From the NCBI GenBank assembly GCA_038380435.1, contig JAWZYU010000025.1, positions 25,582,707 through 25,646,706 of the forward strand: a DNA stretch of 64,000 nt, read 5' to 3'. The first letter of the stretch is position 1; each line of letters starts with the position of its first letter. Shown one piece after another: positions 44,880-55,039 of this stretch. The notes under the pieces are model-generated. The model ran no database searches, was not told the DNA's origin, and saw only the letters and a list, made by a program, of their open reading frames with translations. Source of the DNA: Ryuthela nishihirai (taxonomy: Eukaryota > Arthropoda > Arachnida > Araneae > Heptathelidae). The translations under genes were made by a program, and so were the position numbers.

Positions 44880-45208
44880 TATACGTATATATAAATATGG
44901 GAGTTTGTTCTGTCAAGAACTCCTCCAAAACAAAAACCCTCAGATACGATATGAAACTTCCTGTGACCATAATTTAAACCAAAATAAGGTTTCTAACCCT
45001 CCTCCAATTCTTCTCCCCCGGGAATAAAACGGAAGAAGAATTCGTTTACCTTTTTTCTCTCACCATAACTGAAACAAATGCAACTTTGTCACTCCAAGTT
45101 TTCTTATCTCCACAAAGAAAAAGGGAAAAATGAAATGTTTAAATGGGACCGAGGGTACGGCCCGATCTGAGGGGGGGGGGGGGCACATTTATCACCCTTC
45201 GAGATTGG
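44880..45208. other. Intergenic with poly-G run
   Basis: A G run of about 13 at 45171-45183. No other feature. Confidence 0.45.
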
Positions 45209-45210
45209 TA

Positions 45211-45422
45211 CAGTCGCTCAAAAAAGTATCCGAACACTGGTTGATTACAGAATTCAGAAAAAATATCTGACAACGATTTTTTTAGAAATTAGTGATCTGG
45301 CAACCTTCGTGTCACGTGACATGAAGGTTGCCAGATCACTAATTTCTAAAAAAATCGTTGTCAGGTATTTTTTCTGAATTCTGTAATCAACCATAGTGTT
45401 CGGATACTTTTTTGAGCGACTG
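45211..45422. mobile_element. MITE-1, short palindromic form
   Basis: 212-bp fold-back with TA on both sides. Both arms share TGACAACG/CGTTGTCA instead of the usual TGGCAACG. Confidence 0.95.
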
Positions 45423-45424
45423 TA

Positions 45425-45597
45425 GGTGGTCATATTATTTTGATACTAGATCGTGTGGGCTCACTCACGGAAATATTGAGCGTGTGCAGTTACCGTTCAC
45501 AGCAAACTGGAGCGTGTGCAGTTACTGTACACGCTCCAGATATTTTTTCTGAATTCTGTAATCAACCATAGTGTTCGGATACTTTTTTGAGCGACTG
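45425..45597. mobile_element. MITE-1 half element joined to the previous copy
   Basis: Begins GGTGGTCATATTATTTTGAT directly after the TA, then part of a 118-bp unit, a GCAGTTACTG turn, and a right terminal repeat with TA. The same joint occurs twice at 61459 and 61685. Confidence 0.85.
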
Positions 45598-45599
45598 TA

Positions 45600-46014
45600 C
45601 TAAGGTCAAAGGAAGCTAAAAATTATTAAAAGTGTGGCATATTTCACGCATTTTTAAGAAATATTTTAAAAACTTCTGAAACGAAGGGGAAAAGATCACC
45701 CTGCAATAGAAATCCAGTCTCTTCCCCCTTTACTTTCCCCCGGCTTAATTACATCTCTTCCCAAGGCTTGGGCAAGGGACGCAGTTGAGCTAGAAAGAGA
45801 TAGGGGGCTATCATTTTCCAGCTCAATAGCGTCCGTTGCCCCCCCCCCCCCACCTTTTTACCGTTATATTTCATCTTTTGACCCCCCCCCACATTTTCTC
45901 GAATCGATTGCATCTCTTCCCATCCCCATGCTATTATTTTTTTCTTGATCCGGGTCTGACCGAGAGTAACGGTATTTGCGATTTCTTATCGATAAAAGCT
46001 CTCCAAGTTACATT
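45600..46014. other. Intergenic with poly-C runs and a hairpin
   Basis: GGACGCAGTTGAGCT (45777-45791) pairs with AGCTCAATAGCGTCC (45820-45834) with two mismatches. C runs at 45839-45851 and about 45883-45890. No gene seen. Confidence 0.5.
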
Positions 46015-46024
46015 CCTGATGATG

Positions 46025-46407
46025 GGTGGTGGCTCAATCGGTAGCGCGTCAGGCTCGTAATCTATAGTTCCCAGGTACGAGTCCCAGCTGCGTCAGCGTT
46101 GAGATTTATCTCCGCAAAATTCTCCGCCCTGCCCACGGTCAGTAGGGGACACCGATGGGCTTGGAAAGGCCGCCGTCCGTCGGATGGGACGTTAAGCCGT
46201 GGCACCGTGTGCGGGAGAGCCATACCCTGTGCACGTTAAAGAACACGCTGGATGGCCTTGACGGGAGGCTACCATCTGTCTCCCAACAGCTGTTCCAGTG
46301 GGTCTCCTCCCCCAACCTTCTCTGAGCCTTCGGGGTCCATGTGACCTGGCCATTTAGTCCATGGTGTGCAAAAAAGTGCCGCTCAGAGGTAAAACAACCG
46401 AACCCAA
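46025..46407 (+). mobile_element. SINE-A, full length with TSD
   Basis: The head starts GGTGGCTCAATCGG (a few bases shorter than others). CCTGATGATG flanks it at 46015-46024 and 46408-46417. Confidence 0.93.
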
Positions 46408-46417
46408 CCTGATGATG

Positions 46418-47149
46418 ATGAGTCATATCTCAAATAAAAGCTTCCAACGTTTGAAGTGTCATGGGCGACCTTAAATTACGTTTTCACCTTTTCACCCTTT
46501 CGCCCACCCAAAAAGAGGGAGAAACTATTCAGACGATCGAGCTGAACGAGTTTTATGCTAAATGAACGCTTGCGACATGCAGAGTGCGGTCTAGTATATA
46601 GTTTAGATTATGCCCAGAATAAAGCCGGGTAAATCGTCTAGTCTGATAACAGTTCAGCATATTTCCAATGCAATGAGCGCTCTTTGAGTGCCGCTTCACT
46701 GATCATCGTTTCAGTTTGTGCTTCTACGAAGCCGATCTATTTACTCGTGACGATTCACGATTTAATTTCGTCTTCGAAAAACGAGCTGTCCTTTTCTGTT
46801 TGTTTTTTTATCTATTCCATCTCTCGAACATTTTCGTTTCAAAGATGTCGATAGTCATTCAAGATTTTCGTTTCCAGATATCAAGGAATAATTCCTTTTT
46901 TTTTGAGCGGAAAGACATTGATAAAATTTTGCAATCCATGTTTTCGAGATATACCATTAGTTTGAATTTCCATCGTTAACAGACCTTGAAATTGGAAACA
47001 TAGGAAACTTTTAAATCAGTTTATGCCAGAAAAATCATGTTCAATATTTATTCAATTTCATTTACTATTTTTTAAAATTTATGTATTAAATAAAATCTCT
47101 AATATAAATGTGGTCAAGAGACTTACATTGACAGACACGATGTTCCACC
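46418..47149. other. Intergenic, no feature seen
   Basis: An 87-residue open frame (46716-46979) is Phe/Ile-rich, has no recognisable domain and looks like chance in AT-rich DNA. Confidence 0.45.
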
Positions 47150-47305
47150 TATGAATGACACTTTTTGCGCACAATGGACTAAATGGCCAGGTCACAAGTA
47201 CCCAGAGGGCTCAGAGAAGGTTGGAAAGGATCTCATTGGACAACTGTTAGGGAACAGATAGGAGCCTCACGTCAAGATCATTCAACGTGTTCTTTTAACG
47301 CGTAC
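47150..47305 (-). mobile_element. SINE-A 3' half, old
   Basis: ATGAATGACACTTTTTGCGC, GACTAAATGGCCAGGTCACA, GGCTCAGAGAAGGTTGG, AACGTGTTCTTTTAACGCGT. It is cut at GTACACGG, where a younger copy begins. Confidence 0.8.
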
Positions 47306-47307
47306 AC

Positions 47308-47543
47308 GGGTTGGGTTGGGTTGTTTTACCTCTGAGCGGCACGTTTTTGCACAGCATGGGCTAAATGGACAGGTCACAAGGATCCCGAAGGCTCAGAGAA
47401 GGTTGGGGGAGGAGATCCACTGGAACAGCTGTTGAGAGACAGATGGTAGCCTCCCGCTAAGACCATCCAGCGTGTTCTTTAACGTGCACAGGGTATGGCT
47501 CTCTCGCACACGGGGCCACGGTTTAACGTCCCATCCGACGGAC
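47308..47543 (-). mobile_element. SINE-A, truncated against MITE-1
   Basis: Tail to the central domain, ending CATCCGACGGAC; MITE-1 sequence follows immediately. Confidence 0.88.
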
Positions 47544-47688
47544 TTTTTTTTTTAGAAATTAGTGATCTGGCAACCTTCGTGTCACGAAGGTTGCCAGATC
47601 ACTAATTTCTAAAAAAAATTCGTTCCCAGATATTTTTTCTGAATTCTGTAATCAACCATAGTGTTCGGATACTTTTTTTGAGCGACTG
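47544..47688. mobile_element. MITE-1, left end missing
   Basis: Starts in a T run and TAGAAATTAGTGATCTGG of the left arm, with a shortened dyad, then a full right arm ending GAGCGACTG and TA. The second example of a MITE-1 whose left end is replaced by a reverse SINE-A. Confidence 0.85.
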
Positions 47689-47711
47689 TACCTCCTCACT
47701 AAATTTGGTTT

Positions 47712-47860
47712 TGACAACCCTGATTTAAACATTCATTGAATATCGTTGAAAATAAAGATTTGGGAAGATCGGATTAAGATCTTAAACTCACCTCCAACGA
47801 TATTTCTCTACATAAAAAAAATCTGATTTTCGAAATTAAGGAGCTTGGAAAAAATTATCT
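47712..47860. repeat. Rep-C fragment
   Basis: Diverged arm: AAACATTCATTGAATATCGT, TTGAAAATAAAGATTTGGGA, ATCTGATTTTCGAAATTAAG. Weaker than the other copies. Confidence 0.45.
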
Positions 47861-47904
47861 TGTTATTCGCTTCATACATAATATACATTATCCTTAATTG
47901 TTTT

Positions 47905-48570
47905 GATCAGTAGGAGACACCAATTGGCTTCTAAATACCGCCGTCCGTCGGATGAGAGGAAAGTCGTGACACAGTGTGTGGGAGAACCATACGCTGTGCA
48001 CATTAAAGAGCACACTGGATAGCCTTGACGGGAGGCTACTATCTCTCTCATAACAGCCGTCCAGTGGGTCCCCTCTCCCAATCTTCATCGAGCCCGGGGC
48101 GGGGGTGGCTCAGTCGGTAGCGCGCCAGGCTCGTAATCTGTAGTTCCCAGGTTCGAGTCCCAGCTGGGTCAGCGTTGAGACTTATCTCCGCAAAACTACC
48201 CGCCCTACTCACGGTCAGTAGGGGACACCGATAGGCTTGGAAAGACCGCCGTTCGTCGGATGGGACGTTAAGCCGTGACCCCGTGTGCGGGAGAGCCATA
48301 CCCTGTGCACGTTAAAGAACACGCTGGATGGCCTTGAGGGGATGTTACCATCTGTCTCCAACAGCTGTTCCAGTGGGTCCCCTCCCCCAACCTTCTCTGA
48401 GCCTTCGGGGTCCATGTGACCTGGTCATTTAGCCCATGGTGTGCAAAAAAGTGCCGCTCATAGGTAAAACAACCCAACCCAACTCTTCGAGCCCTCGGGG
48501 TCCTTGTGACCTGGCCGCTTAGCCCATTGTGTGCAAAAAGAGTGCCGCTCAGAGATAAAACAACCCAAAT
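47905..48570 (+). mobile_element. SINE-A, old copy split by a younger one
   Basis: From GATCAGTAGGAGACACCAAT through CGCCGTCCGTCGGATGAG to CTCTCCCAATCTTCATCGAGCCC, then resuming at 48495 (TCGGGGTCCTTGTGACC) to AAAACAACCCAAATC. The tRNA head is missing. The interruption is 48096-48486. Confidence 0.88.
48096..48486 (+). mobile_element. SINE-A, full length, nested in SINE-A
   Basis: Complete forward copy inside the older one at its CTTCTCTGAGCC site. TCGAGCCC at 48088-48095 and 48487-48494 is the minimum TSD. Confidence 0.9.
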
Positions 48571-48605
48571 CTAAATGTTTTGACGGGTATTGTTTCTTAC
48601 GGTAT

Positions 48606-49365
48606 TGTTACGACAGAGAACGTGCTACAATGAACTTGTGATGTTGTGTTTCGTCTTGATGCTCGCATGAACTACAGCGTGAAAATTACGTTACAAACTA
48701 CTTCAAACGAACTTAACTTAAAGAATAAAGAATAAGTTATTGTAATCAAGAGGAATTAGAGTGTGAAGAGAAAAAAAGTTTGTTTTCGTCTGTGCATTAT
48801 AGTATAAAGAGGAAAGGTTTTTATTTGATATGTTCGCGGGAGATTAAATAAGCTTATTAGTGTTGATCCTGTTAGTGGACTGGTAAGAAAAAGAAGGATG
48901 CTTAGGACACTTAAAGATGTGGCTGAGGAGGTTATATGTTAGTCGAATAAGGAGATCTGATCTCAACTTTCCTGTGAGAAGACTTCATCGTTTGACGCAC
49001 AGTTTATCTTTAGTTTGTTTACAAGAATCGGTAAGGTTATTCTCGATAGATTGCAGATTGCTCGCAAGTATGATAGTACCATTTATCAACTGTTGTAAAA
49101 AAGCATTAATTTTATGCTTTGAGTGTATATAGTAGGAATTATAGAGGAAACATTTCTTTGTATGGATAGTATTGAGGTGATAAGTTCTTCTGAAAATTTA
49201 TTTTTATACTGATAAAGATTTGTGTTAGTTGACTTTAGTTTTATTTAAATATTTTCATTCATACTTTTGCAACAAATTACATTATTTTAGAATTATAATT
49301 GTTAGATACTCTTTTTTTAAATCACGCCCAGTCTCCATCCGTTTAATTCATAACAGTATTTTGCA
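48606..49365. repeat. Diverged direct repeat, copy 2
   Basis: Partner of 44035-44875, without a MITE insertion. A short frame (48917-49132) lies inside and has no recognisable domain. Confidence 0.5.
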
Positions 49366-49470
49366 TCCACCGTAAGAATGAATCGATCAGCATCATTAGT
49401 GACGTAGTTTTAGTGGTTTTCAAACTGCCCAACAAATAGATAGCCCCGTCGCTCTTTCTAAAGCAATGTG

Positions 49471-50293
49471 GAGTTGTTTTACCTCTGAGCGGCACTTTTT
49501 TGTACACTATGGGCTAAATGGCCAGGTCACAAGGGCTTCGAAGGTTCAGAGAAGGTTGGGGAAGGGGACCCATTGAACGGCACTTTTTTGCACACCATGG
49601 ACTAAATGGCCAGGTCACAAGGGCCCCGAAAGTTCAGTGAAAATTGGGGAAGGGGACCCACTGAACGGCCCTTTTTTGCACACCATGGGCTAAATGGACA
49701 GGTCACAAGGGCTTCGAAGGTTCAGAGAAGGTTGGGGAAGGGGACCCATTGAACGGCACTTTTTTGCACACCATGGACTAAATGGCCAGGTCACAAGGGC
49801 CCCGAAAGTTCAGTGAAAATTGGGGAAGGGGACCCACTGAACGGCACTTTTTTGCACACCATGGGCTAAATGGACAGGTCACAAGGGATTCGAAGGTTCA
49901 GAGAAGGTTGGGGAAGGGGACCCATTGAACGGCACTTTTTTGCACACCATGGACTAAATGGCCAGGTCACAAGGGCCCCGAAAGTTCAGTGAAAATTGGG
50001 GAAGGGGACCCACTGAACGGCACTTTTTTTGCACACCATGGGCTAAATGGACAGGTCACAAGGGCTTCGAAGGTTCAGAGAAGGTTGGGGAAGGGGACCC
50101 ACTGAACGGCACTTTTTTGCACACCATGGGCTAAATGGCCAGAGGTTCAGAGAAAGTTGGGTGAGGGGATCCACTGGAACAGCTGTTGGGAGACAGATAG
50201 TAGCCTCCCGTCAAGGCCATCCAGCGTGTTCTTTAACGTGCACAGGGTATGGCTCTCCAGCACACGGGGCCACGGCTTAACGTCCCATCCGAC
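49471..50293 (-). mobile_element. 5'-truncated SINE-A carrying an 88-bp internal array, one TSD
   Basis: Reverse copy. From GGCACTTTTTTGCACACCAT the 88-bp segment ending GGGGACCCACTGAAC is repeated about eight times (49488 to about 50140). Two types alternate: A has GGCTTCGAAGGTTCAGAGAAGG, B has GGCCCCGAAAGTTCAGTGAAAA, making a 176-bp repeating block. The copy then continues normally to GTCCCATCCGAC, where it is 5'-truncated. TCTAAAGCAATGTG (14 bp) flanks the whole block at 49457-49470 and 50294-50307. Confidence 0.95.
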
Positions 50294-50307
50294 TCTAAAG
50301 CAATGTG

Positions 50308-50831
50308 AACTAAGTGGAGATTCTTTGTGGCACGATCTGCGAGATGGAACTGAACCAGATGAACTAAACATATTTGCTTGTATCAAGAATTAACCACATA
50401 AATCATCAATTAAGAAACTAAATGTCTTTCCATAATCCTAATTTATAGTTAACCAAACTCACAGCTTTAGCTCAAGCACGAAGCCAATAATCACACTGGA
50501 GAGTTAAGTGACTTTTTTGCGACAGAACGTTAGCTGTTTCTTTTTTTTTATGAAAATGTTTTGTGAAAAAAATAATAATTTGATTAGAAGTTATATAATG
50601 GGCATGCTATAAAACATTTTCTTTGTTTTTGAGATTGAACTTTTATTGTCAGAGATGATAATTTAGAGTTGAAAATAAGGTTTTTATTTCTGCGCGAATG
50701 AAAGTTTAGTGAAATAGTCATTACTCATTAGACACTGTTTCGCCCTTAATTCTGCAGTTTCTTTTGAATAATCTAACAAACAAAGGTCTTTTTTATGTCA
50801 TACTGTAAACGTTCTTTTATCACGTTAAAAA
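50308..50831. other. Intergenic, AT-rich
   Basis: No feature recognised. Confidence 0.45.
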
Positions 50832-51091
50832 TGAACTATAGTTCTCTTGAAATAACAAGCTGAAAAAAATTGGTTTTACTATGAGTGGGATTCGAACCCA
50901 CGTCTCCAGGAAACATGCCTGTTATGCTACCACTACAACATCAATAGCTAACTTTTTCTAACCTTGTGTGACCTTACAAACTTTTCGGATTTTTTTTTGG
51001 TTCGCACAGTGGCGCCATCTATCCGGGAAATGGACAACCCTGTTGCCTCATACAGATGGGATTAATATTTGCCACTCACGCTCATGGCGTC

Positions 51092-51262
51092 AAATCAATA
51101 AATCAGTAATAAAGAATCACAGGATCAGTAATAATAAATCACAATAAATCAGTAATAAAGAATCACAGGATCAGTAATAATAAATCACAATAAATCAGTA
51201 ATAAAGAATCACAGGATCAGTAATAATAAATCACAATAAATCAGTAATAAAGAATCACAGGA
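51092..51262. repeat. 46-bp tandem repeat, ~3.5 copies
   Basis: Unit AATCAGTAATAAAGAATCAC then AGGATCAGTAATAATAAATCACAATA. Near-perfect copies. Confidence 0.9.
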
Positions 51263-51398
51263 TATGTCCTGTAGACATGGAACTCATGAAATAATAAGCT
51301 GAAAAAAATTTGGTTTTGCCATGAGTGGGATTCGAACTCAGCTTTTTCAGCTTATTATTTCACGAGTTCCATGTGTATAGGACATATCCTGTGATTCT
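51251..51398. repeat. 56-bp inverted repeat around a B box
   Basis: 51251-51306 (AGAATCACAGGATATGTCCT to AATAATAAGCTGAAAAA) pairs with 51343-51398 at 53 of 56 positions; the 36-bp loop holds GTGGGATTCGAACTC. Confidence 0.9.
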
Positions 51399-51479
51399 AT
51401 AATACTGAACTATAGTTTTCACATTATTGTCTGTCCATCTGTAGGCATTCTAAAATTTTGTTTTTAAAGCCAAATGAAA

Positions 51480-51565
51480 ATTAAAACCACCCTCAAATAT
51501 TTTTAATTCTCGATTTTCAAAAGTGTTCTTTTGATACTTAAAGAGTTATGGAGACTCAAGCATTC
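51480..51565. repeat. Rep-C fragment
   Basis: Left-arm orientation: TAATTCTCGATTTTCAAAAG, ACTTAAAGAGTTATGGAGAC. Confidence 0.5.
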
Positions 51566-51779
51566 ATATGCAGCGTCAGTGAGCATAACAGTTTTTTTTT
51601 CTAAAGCCCACTAAAACACAAATTATAACTGTTACAAAAAAAAAACGTTTATTAAAAAAAATACTAATTCAGAAGGTAGTGAGTGTAATAATTCTTGAAA
51701 TTAATTATCGCGATGTTTAGAACGACTCTTAACAGCAGCGTCTGCTGTTCAATGTTTCCAACTTAATAACACTGTAAAT

Positions 51780-52275
51780 ATTAAAATATGGCTGAGAATT
51801 AGAAAGATTTGAGTGAGATCTCAAATTTATCTCCAGTGACATTTTTCCTTAAAAATCTTATTTTCGAAGTTAGGGAATCTGAATGGGTTGGGTTGTTTTA
51901 CCTCTGAGCGGCACTTTTTTGCACACCATGGGCTAAATGGCCAGGTCACATGGACCCCGAAGGCTCAGAGAAGGTTGGGGGAGGGGACCCACTGGAACAG
52001 CTGTTGTGAGACAGATGGTAGCCTCCCATCCAGCGTGTTCTTTAACGTGCACAGGCTGATCCATCCGACGGACGGCGGCTTATTCCAAGCCCATCGGTGT
52101 CCCCTAATGACCGTGGGCAGGGCGGGGAATTTTGCGGAGATAAATCTCAACGCTGACCCAGCTGGGACTCAAACCTGGGAATTACAGATTACGAGCCTGG
52201 CGCGCTACCGACTGAGCCACCCCCGCCCCAGTCTGAATGGGACTTTCCATTCACATAACATGAAAGTATCTGGAA
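51780..52275. repeat. Rep-C fragment split by SINE-A
   Basis: Right-arm orientation: TTGAGTGAGATCTCAAATTT, CATTTTTCCTTAAAAATC, CGAAGTTAGGGAATC, then after the SINE ACTTTCCATTCACATAACAT and GAAAGT. Compare GATTCCCATCCATGTAACAT at 38430. Confidence 0.55.
51888..52231 (-). mobile_element. SINE-A with internal deletion and TSD
   Basis: Reverse copy missing about 40 bp around the GGGTATGGCTCTCC segment. TCTGAATGGG flanks it at 51878-51887 and 52232-52241; the target is Rep-C. Confidence 0.93.
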
Positions 52276-52399
52276 ACCGTTTCATAATTTGAGGGGAAGG
52301 GCTCTAAAATTTGAAAAGCTGTAATGTTAGATGACCAATTGTAATTCGCCCGAAAAAATAATAGTTTTTCCTTGAATCATTTATGAATGGCTAAGTGTA

Positions 52400-53412
52400 C
52401 AGTCGCTCAAAAAAGTATCCGAACACTATGGTTGATTAGAGAATTCAGAAAAAATATCTGGAGCGTGTACAGCAACTGTACACGCTCCAGTTACCGTTCA
52501 CAGCAAACTGGAGCGTGTGCAGTTACTGCACACGCTCCAGTTTGCTGTGAACGGTAACTGCACACGCTCAATATTTCTGTGAGTGGGCCCACACGATCCA
52601 GGTTTTTCTGAGCTCACACGATTCAATGTGCTGTGAACATTAACCGCAACCGCTCCAGTTTACTGTGAACGGTAACTGCACACGCTCAATATTTCTGTGA
52701 GTGGGCCCACACGATCCAGGTTTTTGTGAGCTCACACGATTCAATGTGCTGTGAACATTAACCGCAACCACTCCAGTTTGCTGTGAACGGTAACTGCACA
52801 CGCTCAATATTTCTGTGAGTGGGCCCACACGATCCAGGTTTTTGTGAGCTCACACGAGTCAATGTGCTGTGAACATTAACCGCAACCACTCCAGTTTGCT
52901 GTGAACGGTAACTGCACACGCTCAATATTTCTGTGAGTGGGCCCACACGATCCAGGTTTTTGTGAGCTCACACGATTCAATCTGCTGTGAACATTAACCG
53001 CAACCGCTGCAGTTCGCTGTGAACGGTAACTGCACACGCTCAATATTTCTGTGAGTGGGCCCACACGATTCAGGTTTTTGTGAGCTCACACGATTCAATG
53101 TGCTGTGAACATTAACCGCAACCGCTCCAGTTTACTGTGAACGGTAACTGCACATGCTCCATATTCATTGCATTATATATTCATACGCATTATATATATT
53201 GAAAAAAATCCGAACACTAGTTTGATTACAGAATTCAGAAAAAATATCTGGCAACGATTTTTTTTTTAGAAATTAGTGATCTGGCAACCATCGTGTCACG
53301 TGACACGAAGGTTGCCAAATCACTAATTTCTAAAAAAAAATCGTTGCCAGATATTATTTTTCTGAATTCTGTAATCCACCATAGTGTTCGGATATTTTTA
53401 TGTGAGCGACTG
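52400..53412. mobile_element. MITE-1, large form with a 118-bp array
   Basis: TA at 52398-52399 and 53413-53414. Left terminal repeat, a hairpin of unit ends (GCAGTTACTGCACACGC), then about five 118-bp units (for example from 52640, 52758, 52876), the ATATTCATACGCAT segment, a complete short MITE-1 core (about 53205-53395) and the right end. Over most of the copy the array is on the left side only, opposite to 14381-15175. Confidence 0.93.
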
Positions 53413-53414
53413 TA

Positions 53415-55035
53415 AGCCTCCAGTCAAGGCCATATCAACTGTACATTTTCCTTCTGGAAAACATAATTTTTTCTGCAATATTTTTTCTTCAGTCTTCCTG
53501 TAAGGGCAACAACTTGGGTAAAATGCAGAAGGTTCTTAAACCGTGCAGACCAAAATAACGTTGTTATCTCACCGCACTGACTACGGATGCAACGAATTAA
53601 TATTCATTGACGTTGAATGTTTTATAAATAAGTATGAAGAAACTGCAAGTACCGCCCCAAGATGTAAAGAAGTGTGTTCCGAGACATGACTGGCAGGAAA
53701 TGTGGTTTTTATTTCATAATAACCTTCATCTTATCATCTTTTTGCATCATCCATCTCTTCAAAAGAGATTCGATTGAAAATTTGTGGTTGAAAGAAGACC
53801 AGAAGAGGAAGAAACACGTTCCTACAATGATCAATAGATTCTGCTGTAATGCATGAAACCTGATCTAATTCTTATGAATATTTAAATGATGCTGAACACA
53901 CACACACGAAAAAAGTCCAAAAACTGATCAAGAATATTTGATTAGGATGAGTACGAAATAGAATTTTGTTTTAATCAACTTTTTTGGTTTAACATTTGAG
54001 ATATAGATATATGTCCCACGAGAAATATACAAACCATAACCGTTATTTCAGTCAGATATTCGTCTGCAGTTTTTTTATCCCTTTTTTTTATCAGAAAATT
54101 AAAAAGAAACAGAACTCTAGAATGGTTACTTTCCTAGTATTCCATTTTTGTTTCAGCACGTATCGTTTCAGTAGTGGTTGATTCTTACAGAGGAAGATAT
54201 TCTTTAGAACTTCGTGACATTTCGAAGAGGATAAACAACAACAGATCTTAAATTCATTGAGAGATCATCGCTTTTTGAATATATTTCGCGACGGAATCGA
54301 GATGATGAACGAAAGGAATGAACGAAAGGTAAGATGGGAAGAGTAGAGGAATGAGCTAGAGCGAAAAAGAACAATGCGTCACGCTAGATATTTTCACGTT
54401 CCTAATTAAATGCAAATTAATGCATTGATCTCGATTCAGTCTCAGACTGGAGAATGAAAAAGAATGAAATGATGGATGAAACTTGAATGATTGCAGAATG
54501 AAAACTTGGATGATTGCAGACAAAAATAGATGATGAGAAATATGGGAAAGAAGTACTGAAAGACATTTCTTTTAGTTCGACCAGAAACTGTTACATCAAC
54601 AGTTACTAAAGAAACGTCATTCCCAAGTTCATTTCGGATTCTTCCATCAAACAGGAGCCATCTATAGCCTTTGGGATATTTAAATACAAAAATTTATAAA
54701 TTTATTACATTAATACAAGACGTACATAGAGAACAATGCTCATAGATGATGCACAATAAATAAAAAATATGCAACAAATGAAGAAAGAGACATAATTATA
54801 ATTTCAACAATCGAGATCCAAGAAGCAATTTCACGTCCACGTTCTGCTGAACATTTGCAATAAAAATTTCGGGACCAGCATGGTAAACAAAATTGATTAT
54901 TTTTATTTATATGAAGATTTCATGAGATTTGATAACTGTAATCGAATTTCGTCTCTAAGGAGTGCCTGGGATGTGTTAGCAGTAAAATTATTTTCCTCTT
55001 TACTCTCCTTCCCCCCCCCCCTACAATTTTTTTAC
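53415..55035. other. Intergenic, no feature seen
   Basis: AT-rich unique DNA with short chance open frames (53674-53856, 53996-54181) lacking domains. A C run at 55011-55020 precedes the 54-bp array. Confidence 0.45.
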
Positions 55036-55039
55036 AAAC

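Larger units (their letters stand above)
50844..51405 (-). mobile_element. SINE-C: tRNA-headed composite repeat
   Basis: On the minus strand 50883-50955 folds as a degenerate tRNA: D arm ATGT/GCAT around TGTAGTGGTA, weak anticodon arm with loop CATGTTT (position 33 is A, not T), T arm GTGGG-TTCGAAT-CCCAC, acceptor almost paired. The element also contains a second tRNA B box (about 51325-51340), 46-bp repeats and a long inverted repeat. TGAACTATAGTT occurs at 50832-50843 and 51406-51417, a possible TSD. A true tRNA gene is unlikely given the mismatches. Confidence 0.55.

Noticed and set aside
46716..46979. 87-residue gene
   Set aside because: Phe/Ile/Lys-rich chance frame in AT-rich DNA, with no domain or splice context.
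50883..50955. A functional tRNA gene
   Set aside because: The fold is tRNA-like but the anticodon loop lacks the usual T at position 33, stems have mismatches and a partial second copy lies 430 bp away.
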